The position numbers were made by a program, and so were the translations under genes. Shown here piece after piece: positions 33,647 to 42,378 of a stretch of 42,973 nt of DNA (position 1 is the first letter of the stretch; every line of letters starts with the position of its first letter). The notes under the pieces are model-generated. The model was not told the DNA's origin. It saw nothing but the letters and a program-made list of their open reading frames with translations, and ran no database searches. Source of the stretch: Bacillota bacterium (GTDB taxonomy: Bacteria; Bacillota; Clostridia; Acetivibrionales; DSM-1351); the NCBI GenBank assembly GCA_023412275.1, contig JAEYNY010000059.1, forward strand, positions 1-42,973. The letters are read 5' to 3'.

Positions 33647-35266
33647 CTATACCGCACTTGCTCCAGGAAAAGAAGTAATTGTACCCAGAAGATATTGTTT
33701 CATAAGAGAAAAATCAAGTGCGTTAACATCTCCGTTTGCATCCAGATCAGCAAGCTTTGTATCTTCTATTGTTCCTGATCCCAGAAGATATTTTTTTAAC
33801 ACTAATAAGTCAATGGCATCTATTTGTCCGTCGGAATTTAAATCACCTAATTTACCTGTAACAACAGGTGTATTACTAAATTTAAACCAATTAAGGTTGA
33901 TTAAATATCCGCTGTCTCCAACATATGTAAGGTATACGTCATGCTTTCCGCTTACACCGCTGACAGCGCAGTTTACATCTGTAAAGGCCTGCCATCCGCC
34001 TGTTCCTGCAACCGGGCAAGTCCCAACCAAGGTTCCAGTTGCACTGTCAAGTCTTATCTCAATTTTGCCTCCGCTGGTGGCACTTGATACTCTTGCCTGG
34101 AAGCCGGTAGCACCACTGCCGAAGTCTATGCTCTTGTATACGCTGTAATCTCCGTTTTCGGTGTATCCCACAGCTTCGGTTCCTTCATCACAGGTTACAT
34201 TCTGAATTCCGGACTGGTCATTCCAGCTCTCAGCTTCTATTTTGTCAAATGCTGATCTTGGGGTAACTGGTGTATCCGGGCTTCCTGTGTAATTTCTGAT
34301 AAGACCGAGATCCCAGACGATTTGTTGGTATTCACCTGACATGTTGGTAGTACCCTGAATAAGAAAATCTACCTTGTTTATATCGTTTATTTCCAGTTTC
34401 TGATTATATCCTGCACGAATAAGTTCACCGTGTGATACGTTAGTTGTCCATTTGTCTGAATTGTATTTTGTAAGATTGCTCTTTGTTGCCCATTTATTGT
34501 TGACCAGAGTCCATGGTCCTGCTGCACTTGATGAGGTGAACAGCTCGTAGCTTCTTCCGTCTATCATGGCTTCAACAAGGAGATAGTATTGATTGTCGGC
34601 AAGACTTTTGTAAACAGCTGCTGCTTCAAAAACATTTGAGCATGCAACAGTTGGTGTGCTCCAACCCTTATTAGGGAAGTTTGCCAGAGCAGTTTTTCTC
34701 ATATATAGTTTTCCTGATCCATCACTTGGTGTATTGTACATATAAGCATACTGATCATCACAGATTATGTAATAATCCCATCCCATATTGCCTGATACGC
34801 CAAAGGATTTTGGACCTGACCATGAATTCGGATCATCAGGAGTTGTTGTTGTTGCATAAGCTGCTCCATATGTACCATCCTGGTAAACAAGGTACCATAA
34901 TTTCTGAGGTTCATAGTAGAACAATTCCGGCGCACAGAAATAGCTTTCTCCTATTTTGCTCATATAGGTACGTGTAGCTGTTTTCAATCCTGCAATTGTA
35001 CTTGCTGATGAAAAACACATTTGCCAGCCGCCGCTTTTATTTGCACCAGTGTAATAAACAAGGTATTTACCGTTGTAATAAACGATAGTAGGGTCTTTAG
35101 CCGCGTAATAATCATATGGACTGCACTGGTTGTGAAAAATAACCCTTTCGTCAACATTCCATGAGGGATTAGGGTTTGCGGCTGCATTCACCACTGTGCC
35201 CAATGTTGTTACCATCATGAACATACCTAAAACCATTGCAAAACCTTTTTTAATAAATTTGCTCAT
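33647..35266 (-). CDS. cellulosomal GH62 arabinofuranosidase, CBM6, dockerin
   Basis: 539 residues; signal peptide about 1-29. The GH62 propeller (about 30-335) has AAKDPTIVYY (catalytic-base Asp), FCAPELFYY, NVFEAAAVY (probable acid Glu) and WTTNVSHGELIR. It removes arabinose from xylose residues of arabinoxylan. CBM6 (about 347-467) and dockerin (about 474-535, AIDL and ALDF) follow. It is a close paralog of the GH62 half of the gene at 19289 but ends after the FPG tail, with no esterase domain. It lies 32 bp after a GH43 gene and 53 bp before GH30. Confidence 0.94.
   Translation of the reverse strand: MSKFIKKGFAMVLGMFMMVTTLGTVVNAAANPNPSWNVDERVIFHNQCSPYDYYAAKDPTIVYYNGKYLVYYTGANKSGGWQMCFSSASTIAGLKTATRTYMSKIGESYFCAPELFYYEPQKLWYLVYQDGTYGAAYATTTTPDDPNSWSGPKSFGVSGNMGWDYYIICDDQYAYMYNTPSDGSGKLYMRKTALANFPNKGWSTPTVACSNVFEAAAVYKSLADNQYYLLVEAMIDGRSYELFTSSSAAGPWTLVNNKWATKSNLTKYNSDKWTTNVSHGELIRAGYNQKLEINDINKVDFLIQGTTNMSGEYQQIVWDLGLIRNYTGSPDTPVTPRSAFDKIEAESWNDQSGIQNVTCDEGTEAVGYTENGDYSVYKSIDFGSGATGFQARVSSATSGGKIEIRLDSATGTLVGTCPVAGTGGWQAFTDVNCAVSGVSGKHDVYLTYVGDSGYLINLNWFKFSNTPVVTGKLGDLNSDGQIDAIDLLVLKKYLLGSGTIEDTKLADLDANGDVNALDFSLMKQYLLGTITSFPGASAV
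33670..35180 (-). repeat. GH62-CBM6-dockerin block, duplicated at 20030-21550
   Basis: Second copy of the roughly 1.5-kb GH62-CBM6-dockerin coding block, about 13.6 kb from the first. The strong conservation indicates a recent within-cluster duplication. Boundaries approximate. Confidence 0.7.
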
Positions 35267-35298
35267 ACTTTATCCTTCCTTTCGCTAGAATAAAATTT

Positions 35299-37539
35299 TT
35301 ACCCTGGAAACTCTGTAATAAGTCCCAGCAAGTACTTTTTCATTAAAGAAAAATCAAGTGCATCAATGTCACCGTTTCCGTCCAGATCAGCGGACTTTAC
35401 GTTTTCTATTTCTCCCAAACCCAGAATATGTTTTCTCATGAGCTGCAAGTCAATTGCATCAATTTGTCCGTCAGAATTAACATCCCCCAGGAGGACAGAA
35501 CTACCGCCTTCGCTGAATTGAATCCAGTTAAGGTTAATAAGATATCCGCTTTCTCCTGTAAATTTTAAATACAAGTCATGTTTTCCGCTAACACCGCTTA
35601 CATTACAAGTTGCGTCTGTAAAGGTTTGCCATCCTCCTGTTCCTGCAACTTTGCAAGAACCGATCAAAGTACCTGTTGCGCTGTCAAGCCTTATCTCAAT
35701 GGTACCTCCGTTGGTTGCACTGGATACTCTTGCCTTAAACCCATTTGCTCCGCTTCCGAAGTCTACACTTTTATAAACTGTGTAATCTCCGTTTTCTGTG
35801 TATCCTACAGCCTGTCCACCCTCGTCACAATCTACATTCTGGACGCCTGATTGAGCATTGTATCCTTCTGCTTCTATTTTTTCAAAAGCTGATATTGGAA
35901 CATCAGGAATGGGCGTATTGGGTCCTGCAGAAGTATAATAACGGAACCAGTTAATATCGGCATAACCTCCCGATGAAGCAGTCGTATAATTGTATATACC
36001 AAACTTGTCGCCTTGGAAAAATCCCAGGTCAAAAGGCATGTTTAATGTTCCCCCAAGTTGAGTAAAGTTTATATTATCAGTGCTATAGTAAAAAGTAGCC
36101 TTATTACTGTTAAGATCCGCTTTCGCTCTTAAATAAACAGTATTCCCAGTAAGTGTAGGGCCATTTGTAATAGTTCCTGCCGTATCCTTGCTAGCGTTGA
36201 TATTTGCTACTATTTTCTTCACTCCGCCTGATTTACTTACACCGATGGTTCCATACGGAATATTAAGAAGACATAGTCCTGCATTATCACCGTCTACCAT
36301 GTTAGTGGTGTCAAGCTCTATAGTACCTTGGCAATCAGGGCCCTCTACCCTTTGGGTAAGAGTATTTGTAGCCCTCCACAAATTATTTGCATTTTTTGCA
36401 TGAAGTCTGAGATATCCAGGTCGCTCACTTAAAGACCACTTTGTATTGTCTGGATAATGATTCCACTGCCACTGTACTCCCATTGTTGTTGAACTGAATT
36501 CATCAGAATTGGGAATTGTAAGGATTGGATAGGTTTCACCTACATCAGGCTTCTTGTATGTAATTGGTACCGAACCAATAGGATAGGTTTTCCCTGCTAT
36601 GGTTACATTTTTTACTGTGGACGGGTCTCCAAGCACCGGCCAATCATTCTGCCACTGCATAGGTATCAAAATGTCCCTGCGGCCCAGGCCCTGACCATCC
36701 TGAAATACATAGAACCACCATTCACCTGTTACAGTATCTATAGGTCCTCCCTGATGGATTTGGCTTCCGCCGGGAATACTCGGTCCGTTCAACAATATCC
36801 TCATTTCATAAGGTCCATATATGTTTTTAGACCTTAGACAGTAAGTATACGATTCCGCTGGAGTTGAGTTACGGAATATATAATAATATCCGTTCTTTTT
36901 TATAACATGTGTACCTTCAACCAGATAACTTCCCGTTGCACCCTCTATACGGGTCGTTACCTGACTATTGACAACTGACTTATAATCAGCGCTTAGTTTG
37001 GTAACCTTTACGTCGTTTGCTTCAGAGATAATGTATCCTGTACCGTCATCATCAATAAAAAGTCCCGGATCATGAAAGCCCTGATTGTAAACTGTTTTTG
37101 TATAAGGGCCGGCCGGATTTGTGGCTGTGCACATGATGAACTTTCCCTGTGCCTGATAGATTCCTACATAAAACGTCCCGTTACGGTAAGCAATGGTAGG
37201 AGCCCAACAGCCATGTCCGTAATCATTAAACGTATTTGTCAGATCATAAGATTTTCCTGTACCACTAAGGTCTGAAGTAACATATCCTATAATCTCCCAG
37301 TTGATTAAATCCTTTGAATGAAGGATAGGTATTGATGGAAATGATACGAAAGTGGAACTTACCATATAGTAATCACTTCCAACCCTGACAGCAGAAATAT
37401 CAGGATAATCCGCGTTCAAAATGGGATTTGTGTAGGTACCGTTGTTATTATCAGACTGCCATGCACCGACAAAAGTGGTCTGTGCAGCCAATAGACATAC
37501 TACCAATATAATACTGAATATTTTTTTAAACAGCATCAC
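35299..37539 (-). CDS. cellulosomal GH43 xylosidase/arabinofuranosidase with C-terminal beta-sandwich, CBM6, dockerin
   Basis: 746 residues; signal peptide about 1-26. GH43 propeller (about 33-330): base Asp in ADYPDISAV, Asp in GFHDPGLFIDDDG and acid Glu in LVEGTHV. A concanavalin-like domain (about 345-545, starting near GVQWQWNHYPD) follows, as in beta-xylosidase-type GH43 proteins. CBM6 (about 552-672) and dockerin (about 678-745, AIDL and ALDF) close it. It is a different GH43 type from those at 30140 and 39112, which lack the extra sandwich domain. The gap to the upstream CE1 gene holds a 12-bp-stem hairpin. Confidence 0.92.
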   Translation of the reverse strand: MMLFKKIFSIILVVCLLAAQTTFVGAWQSDNNNGTYTNPILNADYPDISAVRVGSDYYMVSSTFVSFPSIPILHSKDLINWEIIGYVTSDLSGTGKSYDLTNTFNDYGHGCWAPTIAYRNGTFYVGIYQAQGKFIMCTATNPAGPYTKTVYNQGFHDPGLFIDDDGTGYIISEANDVKVTKLSADYKSVVNSQVTTRIEGATGSYLVEGTHVIKKNGYYYIFRNSTPAESYTYCLRSKNIYGPYEMRILLNGPSIPGGSQIHQGGPIDTVTGEWWFYVFQDGQGLGRRDILIPMQWQNDWPVLGDPSTVKNVTIAGKTYPIGSVPITYKKPDVGETYPILTIPNSDEFSSTTMGVQWQWNHYPDNTKWSLSERPGYLRLHAKNANNLWRATNTLTQRVEGPDCQGTIELDTTNMVDGDNAGLCLLNIPYGTIGVSKSGGVKKIVANINASKDTAGTITNGPTLTGNTVYLRAKADLNSNKATFYYSTDNINFTQLGGTLNMPFDLGFFQGDKFGIYNYTTASSGGYADINWFRYYTSAGPNTPIPDVPISAFEKIEAEGYNAQSGVQNVDCDEGGQAVGYTENGDYTVYKSVDFGSGANGFKARVSSATNGGTIEIRLDSATGTLIGSCKVAGTGGWQTFTDATCNVSGVSGKHDLYLKFTGESGYLINLNWIQFSEGGSSVLLGDVNSDGQIDAIDLQLMRKHILGLGEIENVKSADLDGNGDIDALDFSLMKKYLLGLITEFPG

Positions 37540-37570
37540 ATGTTCCCTCCTTTTACTTATTTTAAAAGAG

Positions 37571-37599
37571 AGCAGGTAAATTATAAAAATTTACCTGCT
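37571..37599 (-). terminator. 12-bp hairpin between CE1 and GH43
   Basis: Perfect inverted repeat AGCAGGTAAATT / AATTTACCTGCT with a five-base loop, nine bases after the CE1 stop. On the minus strand it is followed by CTCTTTTAAAAT, a poor U tract. It can act as a weak terminator or as a 3'-end stabiliser after RNA cleavage. Confidence 0.6.
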
Positions 37600-37607
37600 A
37601 ACTCATA

Positions 37608-39080
37608 TTAGTTTGTTCCCAGAAGGATTTTCTTGAATACGGCAAAGTCAAGAGCATCGATTACGCCATCTTTATTCATATCTCCGGCATTTATATCATC
37701 CTCAACAGGGAAGTCAATAATTTGACCAAGAAGATACTTTTTCAGCAATGCATAGTCTGTTGCATCAACACTAGCATCTCCGTTGAGATCCCCTGTAAGA
37801 GTCTGAGTCGTATTACCGAATTTGAACCAGTTAAAATTCATAAGATAATCGCTTCCGCCTGTAAATTTAAGATATAAGTTATGTTTTCCGGTTACACCAC
37901 TTACAGTACACTTTGCATCTGTGTAAGTCTGCCAATCGCCAGTAGCTTTAACTGCACAAGTTCCTATCAAAGTGCCTGTTATACTATCCAACCGGATTTC
38001 GATATTACCTCCGTTTGTTGCACTTGCTACTCTTGCCTGAAAACTTGTTGCACCACTTCCAAAGTCTACATTGTTATAAACTACGTAATCACCATTCTCG
38101 ATATAACCTACATTCTGGCCTCCTTCGGTGCAGGTTTCGGTTTGAACTCCAGACTGAGTACTGAAGCTCTCTGCTTCAATTTGCGTAAAAGCTGATACAG
38201 GTGCTGCAGGAGTATAGTCTGTAAACCCTTTTTCACATATCATTTGAGAATAGTTCCACAAGCTCTGCTTCCATACGTTCCAATCGTGTCCTGCACCCTG
38301 GATAAGGAAGTAGGTATTTGGGATGCTATGAGAATCACAGAAATTATGCACCCCTGTACCATAACTAATTAAGTTATCAGTTGTTCCGTAAGAAATAAAT
38401 AAAAATTTCAATTGTTGCTGAGCAGCTACTCCGTTGTCAGGGAAAAGTTGTGAATTTGGAAGTGTATCCGGTGCAGCTGAAAAAGCTCCTACATATGGGA
38501 ATAGGTTGAGATTCAGAAGTCCGATATTAAATGCCTGTCCGCCACCCATTGAGAGGCCAGCAACAGTTCTATGAGCACGGTCAGTATAAACTGAATAATG
38601 TGATTCTACGTATGGCATAAGACTTCCGATTAAATCTTTTGTAAAATTAGTCCAACCGTCGGATACACCAGTTGCTGTTGCATTACCGTTTGGTAATACA
38701 CATATAAACGGTTGAATTTTACCTGCTGCTATAAGATTGTCAAGAATTACGTTTGGTGCACCGTTAGTGTACCACTCGTCTTCATTTCCGCCAATACCGT
38801 GCAATAAATACATTACACTGTATTTTTTGTCAGCTGAGTAGTTTGGAGGAAGGTAAATTCTGGCTCTTCTCTGACTGTTTGTTGCTGCAGACTGATAATT
38901 GATATAGCTGACCTGACCATGAGGAATGTTATTCTGAACCTGGTCATATCCTGATGGTGGTGTTGTTGGTAACGATGCAGCCTGCACTTTGGATCCAGGC
39001 ACTGTAAAAATTAGAGTGAAAGCAAAAACAAATGCCACCATTCCCCAAATTGCTTTTTTAGTTAATATATTTTTTTTCAT
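37608..39080 (-). CDS. cellulosomal carbohydrate esterase (CE1), CBM6, dockerin
   Basis: 490 residues; signal peptide about 1-34. The alpha/beta-hydrolase domain (about 40-292) has Ser in AGLSMGG (177), probable Asp in GTTDN (235) and His in GHDW (265). It is a CE1 feruloyl or acetylxylan esterase, paralogous to the gene at 14175 but clearly diverged. CBM6 (about 297-420) and dockerin (about 428-488) follow. Its dockerin is the subtype with a DFPVEDDINAGD linker between repeats, shared with the GH43 genes at 30140 and 39112, and not the type of the other CE1. It lies 31 bp after the GH43 gene. Confidence 0.93.
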   Translation of the reverse strand: MKKNILTKKAIWGMVAFVFAFTLIFTVPGSKVQAASLPTTPPSGYDQVQNNIPHGQVSYINYQSAATNSQRRARIYLPPNYSADKKYSVMYLLHGIGGNEDEWYTNGAPNVILDNLIAAGKIQPFICVLPNGNATATGVSDGWTNFTKDLIGSLMPYVESHYSVYTDRAHRTVAGLSMGGGQAFNIGLLNLNLFPYVGAFSAAPDTLPNSQLFPDNGVAAQQQLKFLFISYGTTDNLISYGTGVHNFCDSHSIPNTYFLIQGAGHDWNVWKQSLWNYSQMICEKGFTDYTPAAPVSAFTQIEAESFSTQSGVQTETCTEGGQNVGYIENGDYVVYNNVDFGSGATSFQARVASATNGGNIEIRLDSITGTLIGTCAVKATGDWQTYTDAKCTVSGVTGKHNLYLKFTGGSDYLMNFNWFKFGNTTQTLTGDLNGDASVDATDYALLKKYLLGQIIDFPVEDDINAGDMNKDGVIDALDFAVFKKILLGTN

Positions 39081-39111
39081 TTATTTAACCCCTTTCTTTT
39101 TGCACAAAAAT

Positions 39112-40686
39112 TCATGGTAAACTTGGAATTGTACCAAGCAGATATTTTTTAAAAACCGCAAAGTCAAGTGCATCAATAACGCTGTCTTTATTTAAGTCCC
39201 CGGCTTCAATATCGTTTTGTGCCGGAAAATCCTCAATTAATCCCAGAAGATATTTCTTCATCATGGCATAATCTGCCGCATCCACACTGTTATCTCCATT
39301 GAGGTCACCAATAATAGAGGTACTCCCCTCTTTAGTAAACTTCCACCAGTTAAAATTGAACAGATAACCGCTTCCACCCGTAAATTTCAGGTACAAGTCA
39401 TGTATGCCTACTGCACCGCTTACAGTACAGGTCTTATCGACCCAAGTCTGCCATCCGCCTGTTTCTGTAACCGCACAAGTCCCTACCAGTTTACCTGTAG
39501 GACTGTCAAGTCTAAGCTCTATATTTCCTCCACTGGTAGCCGAAGCAACTCTAGCAACAAAGGATGCTGCACCTGTGCCAAAATCAACACCTTTCACCTT
39601 TATGTAGTCCCCGTTTTCAATAAAGCCTACATCCATTCCGCCTTCACTACAGGTTTCCGTTTCAATACCTGATTCCCAGCAGATTGTTTCAGCCTCGGTT
39701 TTAACATACGGATTAAGATTGCCGACTTGTGCAGGGCCGGTTGTAGTCATATTTATTGTTGGGAACGTACCGTCGGCATTGTACTTAAATTGTTCAACAC
39801 ACACTGAACGGTGATACCCTCCTCCATCCGGCAAAGCACCATTGTGATAGAAAAAATAGGAATTACCCTTAAAATCAGCTACTCCAGGATGATTAGTAAA
39901 GCTGCTGCCCTGGGTAGGCATGATTTTTCCACGATAAGTCCAAGGTCCTGTAGGACCGGTACTGGTGGAATAACCTATATGCTCTGATATGGGGCCGGCC
40001 GCAAACACCAAATAATATAAACTGTTGCGCTTGTAAAACCATGGCCCCTCCTCATATGTAGTTGGTCTGTCGGTTTTACTTCTTGTTCCGAAACTCTCAG
40101 TAGTCAAAGGTACCTTTACAATGCTCCCTGAGTACGAGACCATGTCCTGATTCAATTTAACATAGTAAAGGTTCGGATTGCCCCAGTACAAATAAGCCTG
40201 TCCGTCATCATCAATATATACTGTCGGGTCAATGTCGCCGCTGCCGGTGCTAACCAATGGTTTTCCAAGAGGATCTTTAAACGGGCCCGTAGGGCTGTCC
40301 GATACTGCAACACCGATTGCCGTTCCTCCGGTTTTCGGTGTCAAAGGAACATAATAATAAAACTTTCCGTTTCTCTGAATACACTGGCCTGCCCATGCAT
40401 CCCCTTTTGCCCAACTGAACGAAGAGTATGAAAGTGGCGAACCATTATCAGTCCAGTTTGCCATATCAGTTGAGGAATAGCATCTCCAGTCATTCATAGT
40501 AAAGAAATTATTTACCAATGTATCCTCATCATGTCCCGTATAAACGTAACAAGTATCGTTATATACCATAGGTGCCGGATCAGCGGTATATAAAGTCTGC
40601 ACTATTGGATTGTCTGCATAGCTTACTGTTGGAATAAATAAAGTAATTGCTGACAAGAGAGCTGCAATTTTGCATACTTTTTTCAT
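39112..40686 (-). CDS. cellulosomal GH43 arabinofuranosidase/xylosidase, CBM6, dockerin
   Basis: 524 residues; signal peptide about 1-24. GH43 propeller (about 25-315) with Asp in TADPAP (36), Asp in DIDPTVY (153) and Glu in YEEGPW (213). It is a close paralog of the gene at 30140 but has about ten extra residues (FGTRSKTDRPTT region) just before the acid Glu, which could reshape the active-site rim. CBM6 (about 329-450) and a dockerin of the DFP-linker subtype (about 458-520; first repeat has DAADY) follow. It is the second gene of the cluster, 66 bp after GH10, with a hairpin in the gap. Confidence 0.92.
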   Translation of the reverse strand: MKKVCKIAALLSAITLFIPTVSYADNPIVQTLYTADPAPMVYNDTCYVYTGHDEDTLVNNFFTMNDWRCYSSTDMANWTDNGSPLSYSSFSWAKGDAWAGQCIQRNGKFYYYVPLTPKTGGTAIGVAVSDSPTGPFKDPLGKPLVSTGSGDIDPTVYIDDDGQAYLYWGNPNLYYVKLNQDMVSYSGSIVKVPLTTESFGTRSKTDRPTTYEEGPWFYKRNSLYYLVFAAGPISEHIGYSTSTGPTGPWTYRGKIMPTQGSSFTNHPGVADFKGNSYFFYHNGALPDGGGYHRSVCVEQFKYNADGTFPTINMTTTGPAQVGNLNPYVKTEAETICWESGIETETCSEGGMDVGFIENGDYIKVKGVDFGTGAASFVARVASATSGGNIELRLDSPTGKLVGTCAVTETGGWQTWVDKTCTVSGAVGIHDLYLKFTGGSGYLFNFNWWKFTKEGSTSIIGDLNGDNSVDAADYAMMKKYLLGLIEDFPAQNDIEAGDLNKDSVIDALDFAVFKKYLLGTIPSLP

Positions 40687-40721
40687 TTTTTTACCTCTTT
40701 TTTAAATCATTTTTATTAAAG

Positions 40722-40746
40722 AAAAGGGGTATTAAATACCCCTTTT
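40722..40746 (-). terminator. 11-bp hairpin between GH10 and GH43
   Basis: Perfect inverted repeat AAAAGGGGTAT / ATACCCCTTTT with a three-base loop, about six bases after the GH10 stop. The minus-strand continuation is CTTTAATAAAAATG, so the U run is contained in the stem itself. It is terminator-like, and its position after the first gene would allow partial termination or stabilisation of a GH10-only transcript. Confidence 0.65.
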
Positions 40747-40752
40747 CAACAA

Positions 40753-42378
40753 TTATTTGTTAGCAGGAAATACTGATATTTGCCCAAGCAGGTATTGTCT
40801 CATGAGCACAAAGTCAAGTGCATCAATAGTACCGCTTGCATCCAGATCGGCAAGTTTTGTATTTTCAATTGTTCCTGTGCCTAAAATACACTTTTTCAAC
40901 ACTTGGAAATCCAGTGCATCTATTTGTCCGTCTGAATTTAAATCGCCTATTTTATCTGTAGAAACAGGAGTGTTACCAAACATGAACCAATTTATATTAA
41001 ATAAGTAACCGCTGTCACCTGTAAATTTCAGGTACAAGTCATGCTTTCCGCTCGCACCGCTGACAGTGCACTTGGCATCCGTAAATGTCTGCCAACCGCT
41101 TGTTCCTGCAACAGGACAAGTCCCAACCAAGGTTCCGGTAGGACTATCTAAACGGATTTCAATATTACCTCCGCTTGTAGCACTTGATACTCTGGCTTGG
41201 AAACTTGTAGCACCGCTGCCGAAGTCTATACTTTTGTAAACAGTGTAATCACCGTTTTCGGTATAACCGACAGCATCTGTTCCTTCGTCACATGTAACGT
41301 TCTGTATTCCGGATTGGTCGTTATAGCTCTCTGCTTCCAGTTTTGTAAATGCACTTCTTGGTTCTACCGGTGTGTTGTCACCAGGAACATTTGCCATATA
41401 CTGCTTTAACCAAGTCAATGCAGGCCTTTCAGATCCGTCACTACGCATAAGCTGAGAATTTGAAAGCCATACATGTCCTTGTAAGTACCCCCAGATAGTA
41501 ACACCTTTTACTGCAGAATGTTCATACATTACTGGGAAAAGCTCCTGCATCTTGTTTTTCTGTGTATTGTCATCTGCGATATTTAAATCAAATTCAGAAA
41601 TGTAAATAGGTACACCTGTTGCAGCAAGTTTGTCCAGTCTTGACTTTAGATTTGCAGCACTTGTATTTTCAAGGCTGTGTGATTGACAGCCAACACCATC
41701 AATGAGGTTTCTGGCTTTCAATATTTTTACAACAGGTATGTACTGATCAAGACATGACCACTCATTCAAAACATTATAGTCATTAATCAGCAGCTTTGAA
41801 TTTGGGAAGTACTTACGAGCCATTTCGAAGGACCATACAATCCAATCCCATCCTGTACCATAAAGGCCATTGTCACCACCGATGTCATTTTTGTATGGAA
41901 ATGGAGCATGGCCAGGCATAGCTTCATTTACAACATCAATGTATTCAGCGTCCGGGAAATTCTGTGCAGCCGCTTTAATCCAGTTTTCGATGGCTGTTTT
42001 TCTAGCTGAACTGGAAAGATTGCCTAACCAATTCGGATACTGTGAACCCCATATAAGTGTATGGAACTTAAAAGGAATCTTGTTTGTTTTACAGTAATTG
42101 TACATTGCTTTAGCCTGGCTAAAGTTGTATGAACCTTGCTGTGATTCGCATGAACCCCACTTGGAAGCATTTTCAGGTGTAATCTGGTTCCAGTAGTCTC
42201 CAAACTTACTTGGTGGATTACCATCATACCATATATTTCCAACAAATTTAGCCTTTCCTGTAGCCATTGCAGCATCTGCTGTCAGTGGCAAACTACTGTT
42301 GATAATGCAAGCACACAAAAGTGCTGAAAACAGAATACTGAAAATTCTGAACTTACGGTTTTTACTTTTGTTAATCAT
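40753..42378 (-). CDS. cellulosomal endo-xylanase (GH10), CBM6, dockerin
   Basis: 541 residues; signal peptide about 1-36. The GH10 barrel (about 40-330) has acid/base Glu in VVNEAMPG (152), nucleophile Glu in YISEFDLN (262), and typical TPENASKW and HTLIWGSQ segments. It cuts the beta-1,4-xylan backbone internally. CBM6 (about 344-465) and dockerin (about 475-538, both repeats ALDF) follow. The protein ends VFPANK, a variant of the FPG tail. It is the first gene of the cluster, with GGAGG nine bases before the ATG and a leader of about 550 bases from the candidate promoter. Confidence 0.94.
   Translation of the reverse strand: MINKSKNRKFRIFSILFSALLCACIINSSLPLTADAAMATGKAKFVGNIWYDGNPPSKFGDYWNQITPENASKWGSCESQQGSYNFSQAKAMYNYCKTNKIPFKFHTLIWGSQYPNWLGNLSSSARKTAIENWIKAAAQNFPDAEYIDVVNEAMPGHAPFPYKNDIGGDNGLYGTGWDWIVWSFEMARKYFPNSKLLINDYNVLNEWSCLDQYIPVVKILKARNLIDGVGCQSHSLENTSAANLKSRLDKLAATGVPIYISEFDLNIADDNTQKNKMQELFPVMYEHSAVKGVTIWGYLQGHVWLSNSQLMRSDGSERPALTWLKQYMANVPGDNTPVEPRSAFTKLEAESYNDQSGIQNVTCDEGTDAVGYTENGDYTVYKSIDFGSGATSFQARVSSATSGGNIEIRLDSPTGTLVGTCPVAGTSGWQTFTDAKCTVSGASGKHDLYLKFTGDSGYLFNINWFMFGNTPVSTDKIGDLNSDGQIDALDFQVLKKCILGTGTIENTKLADLDASGTIDALDFVLMRQYLLGQISVFPANK

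Noticed and set aside
33630..34148. Plus-strand open frame of 172 codons, with similar ones opposite other CBM6-dockerin modules
   Set aside because: The same antisense frame stays open at many CBM6-dockerin copies because the coding strands are paralogous. The repetition reflects the modules, not a family of antisense genes.
12257..42378. Regularly spaced repeats suggesting a CRISPR or tandem array
   Set aside because: The repeated sequence is CBM6 and dockerin coding DNA at the 3' end of each gene, roughly 1.5-3.5 kb apart and diverged. There are no short direct repeats with spacers.
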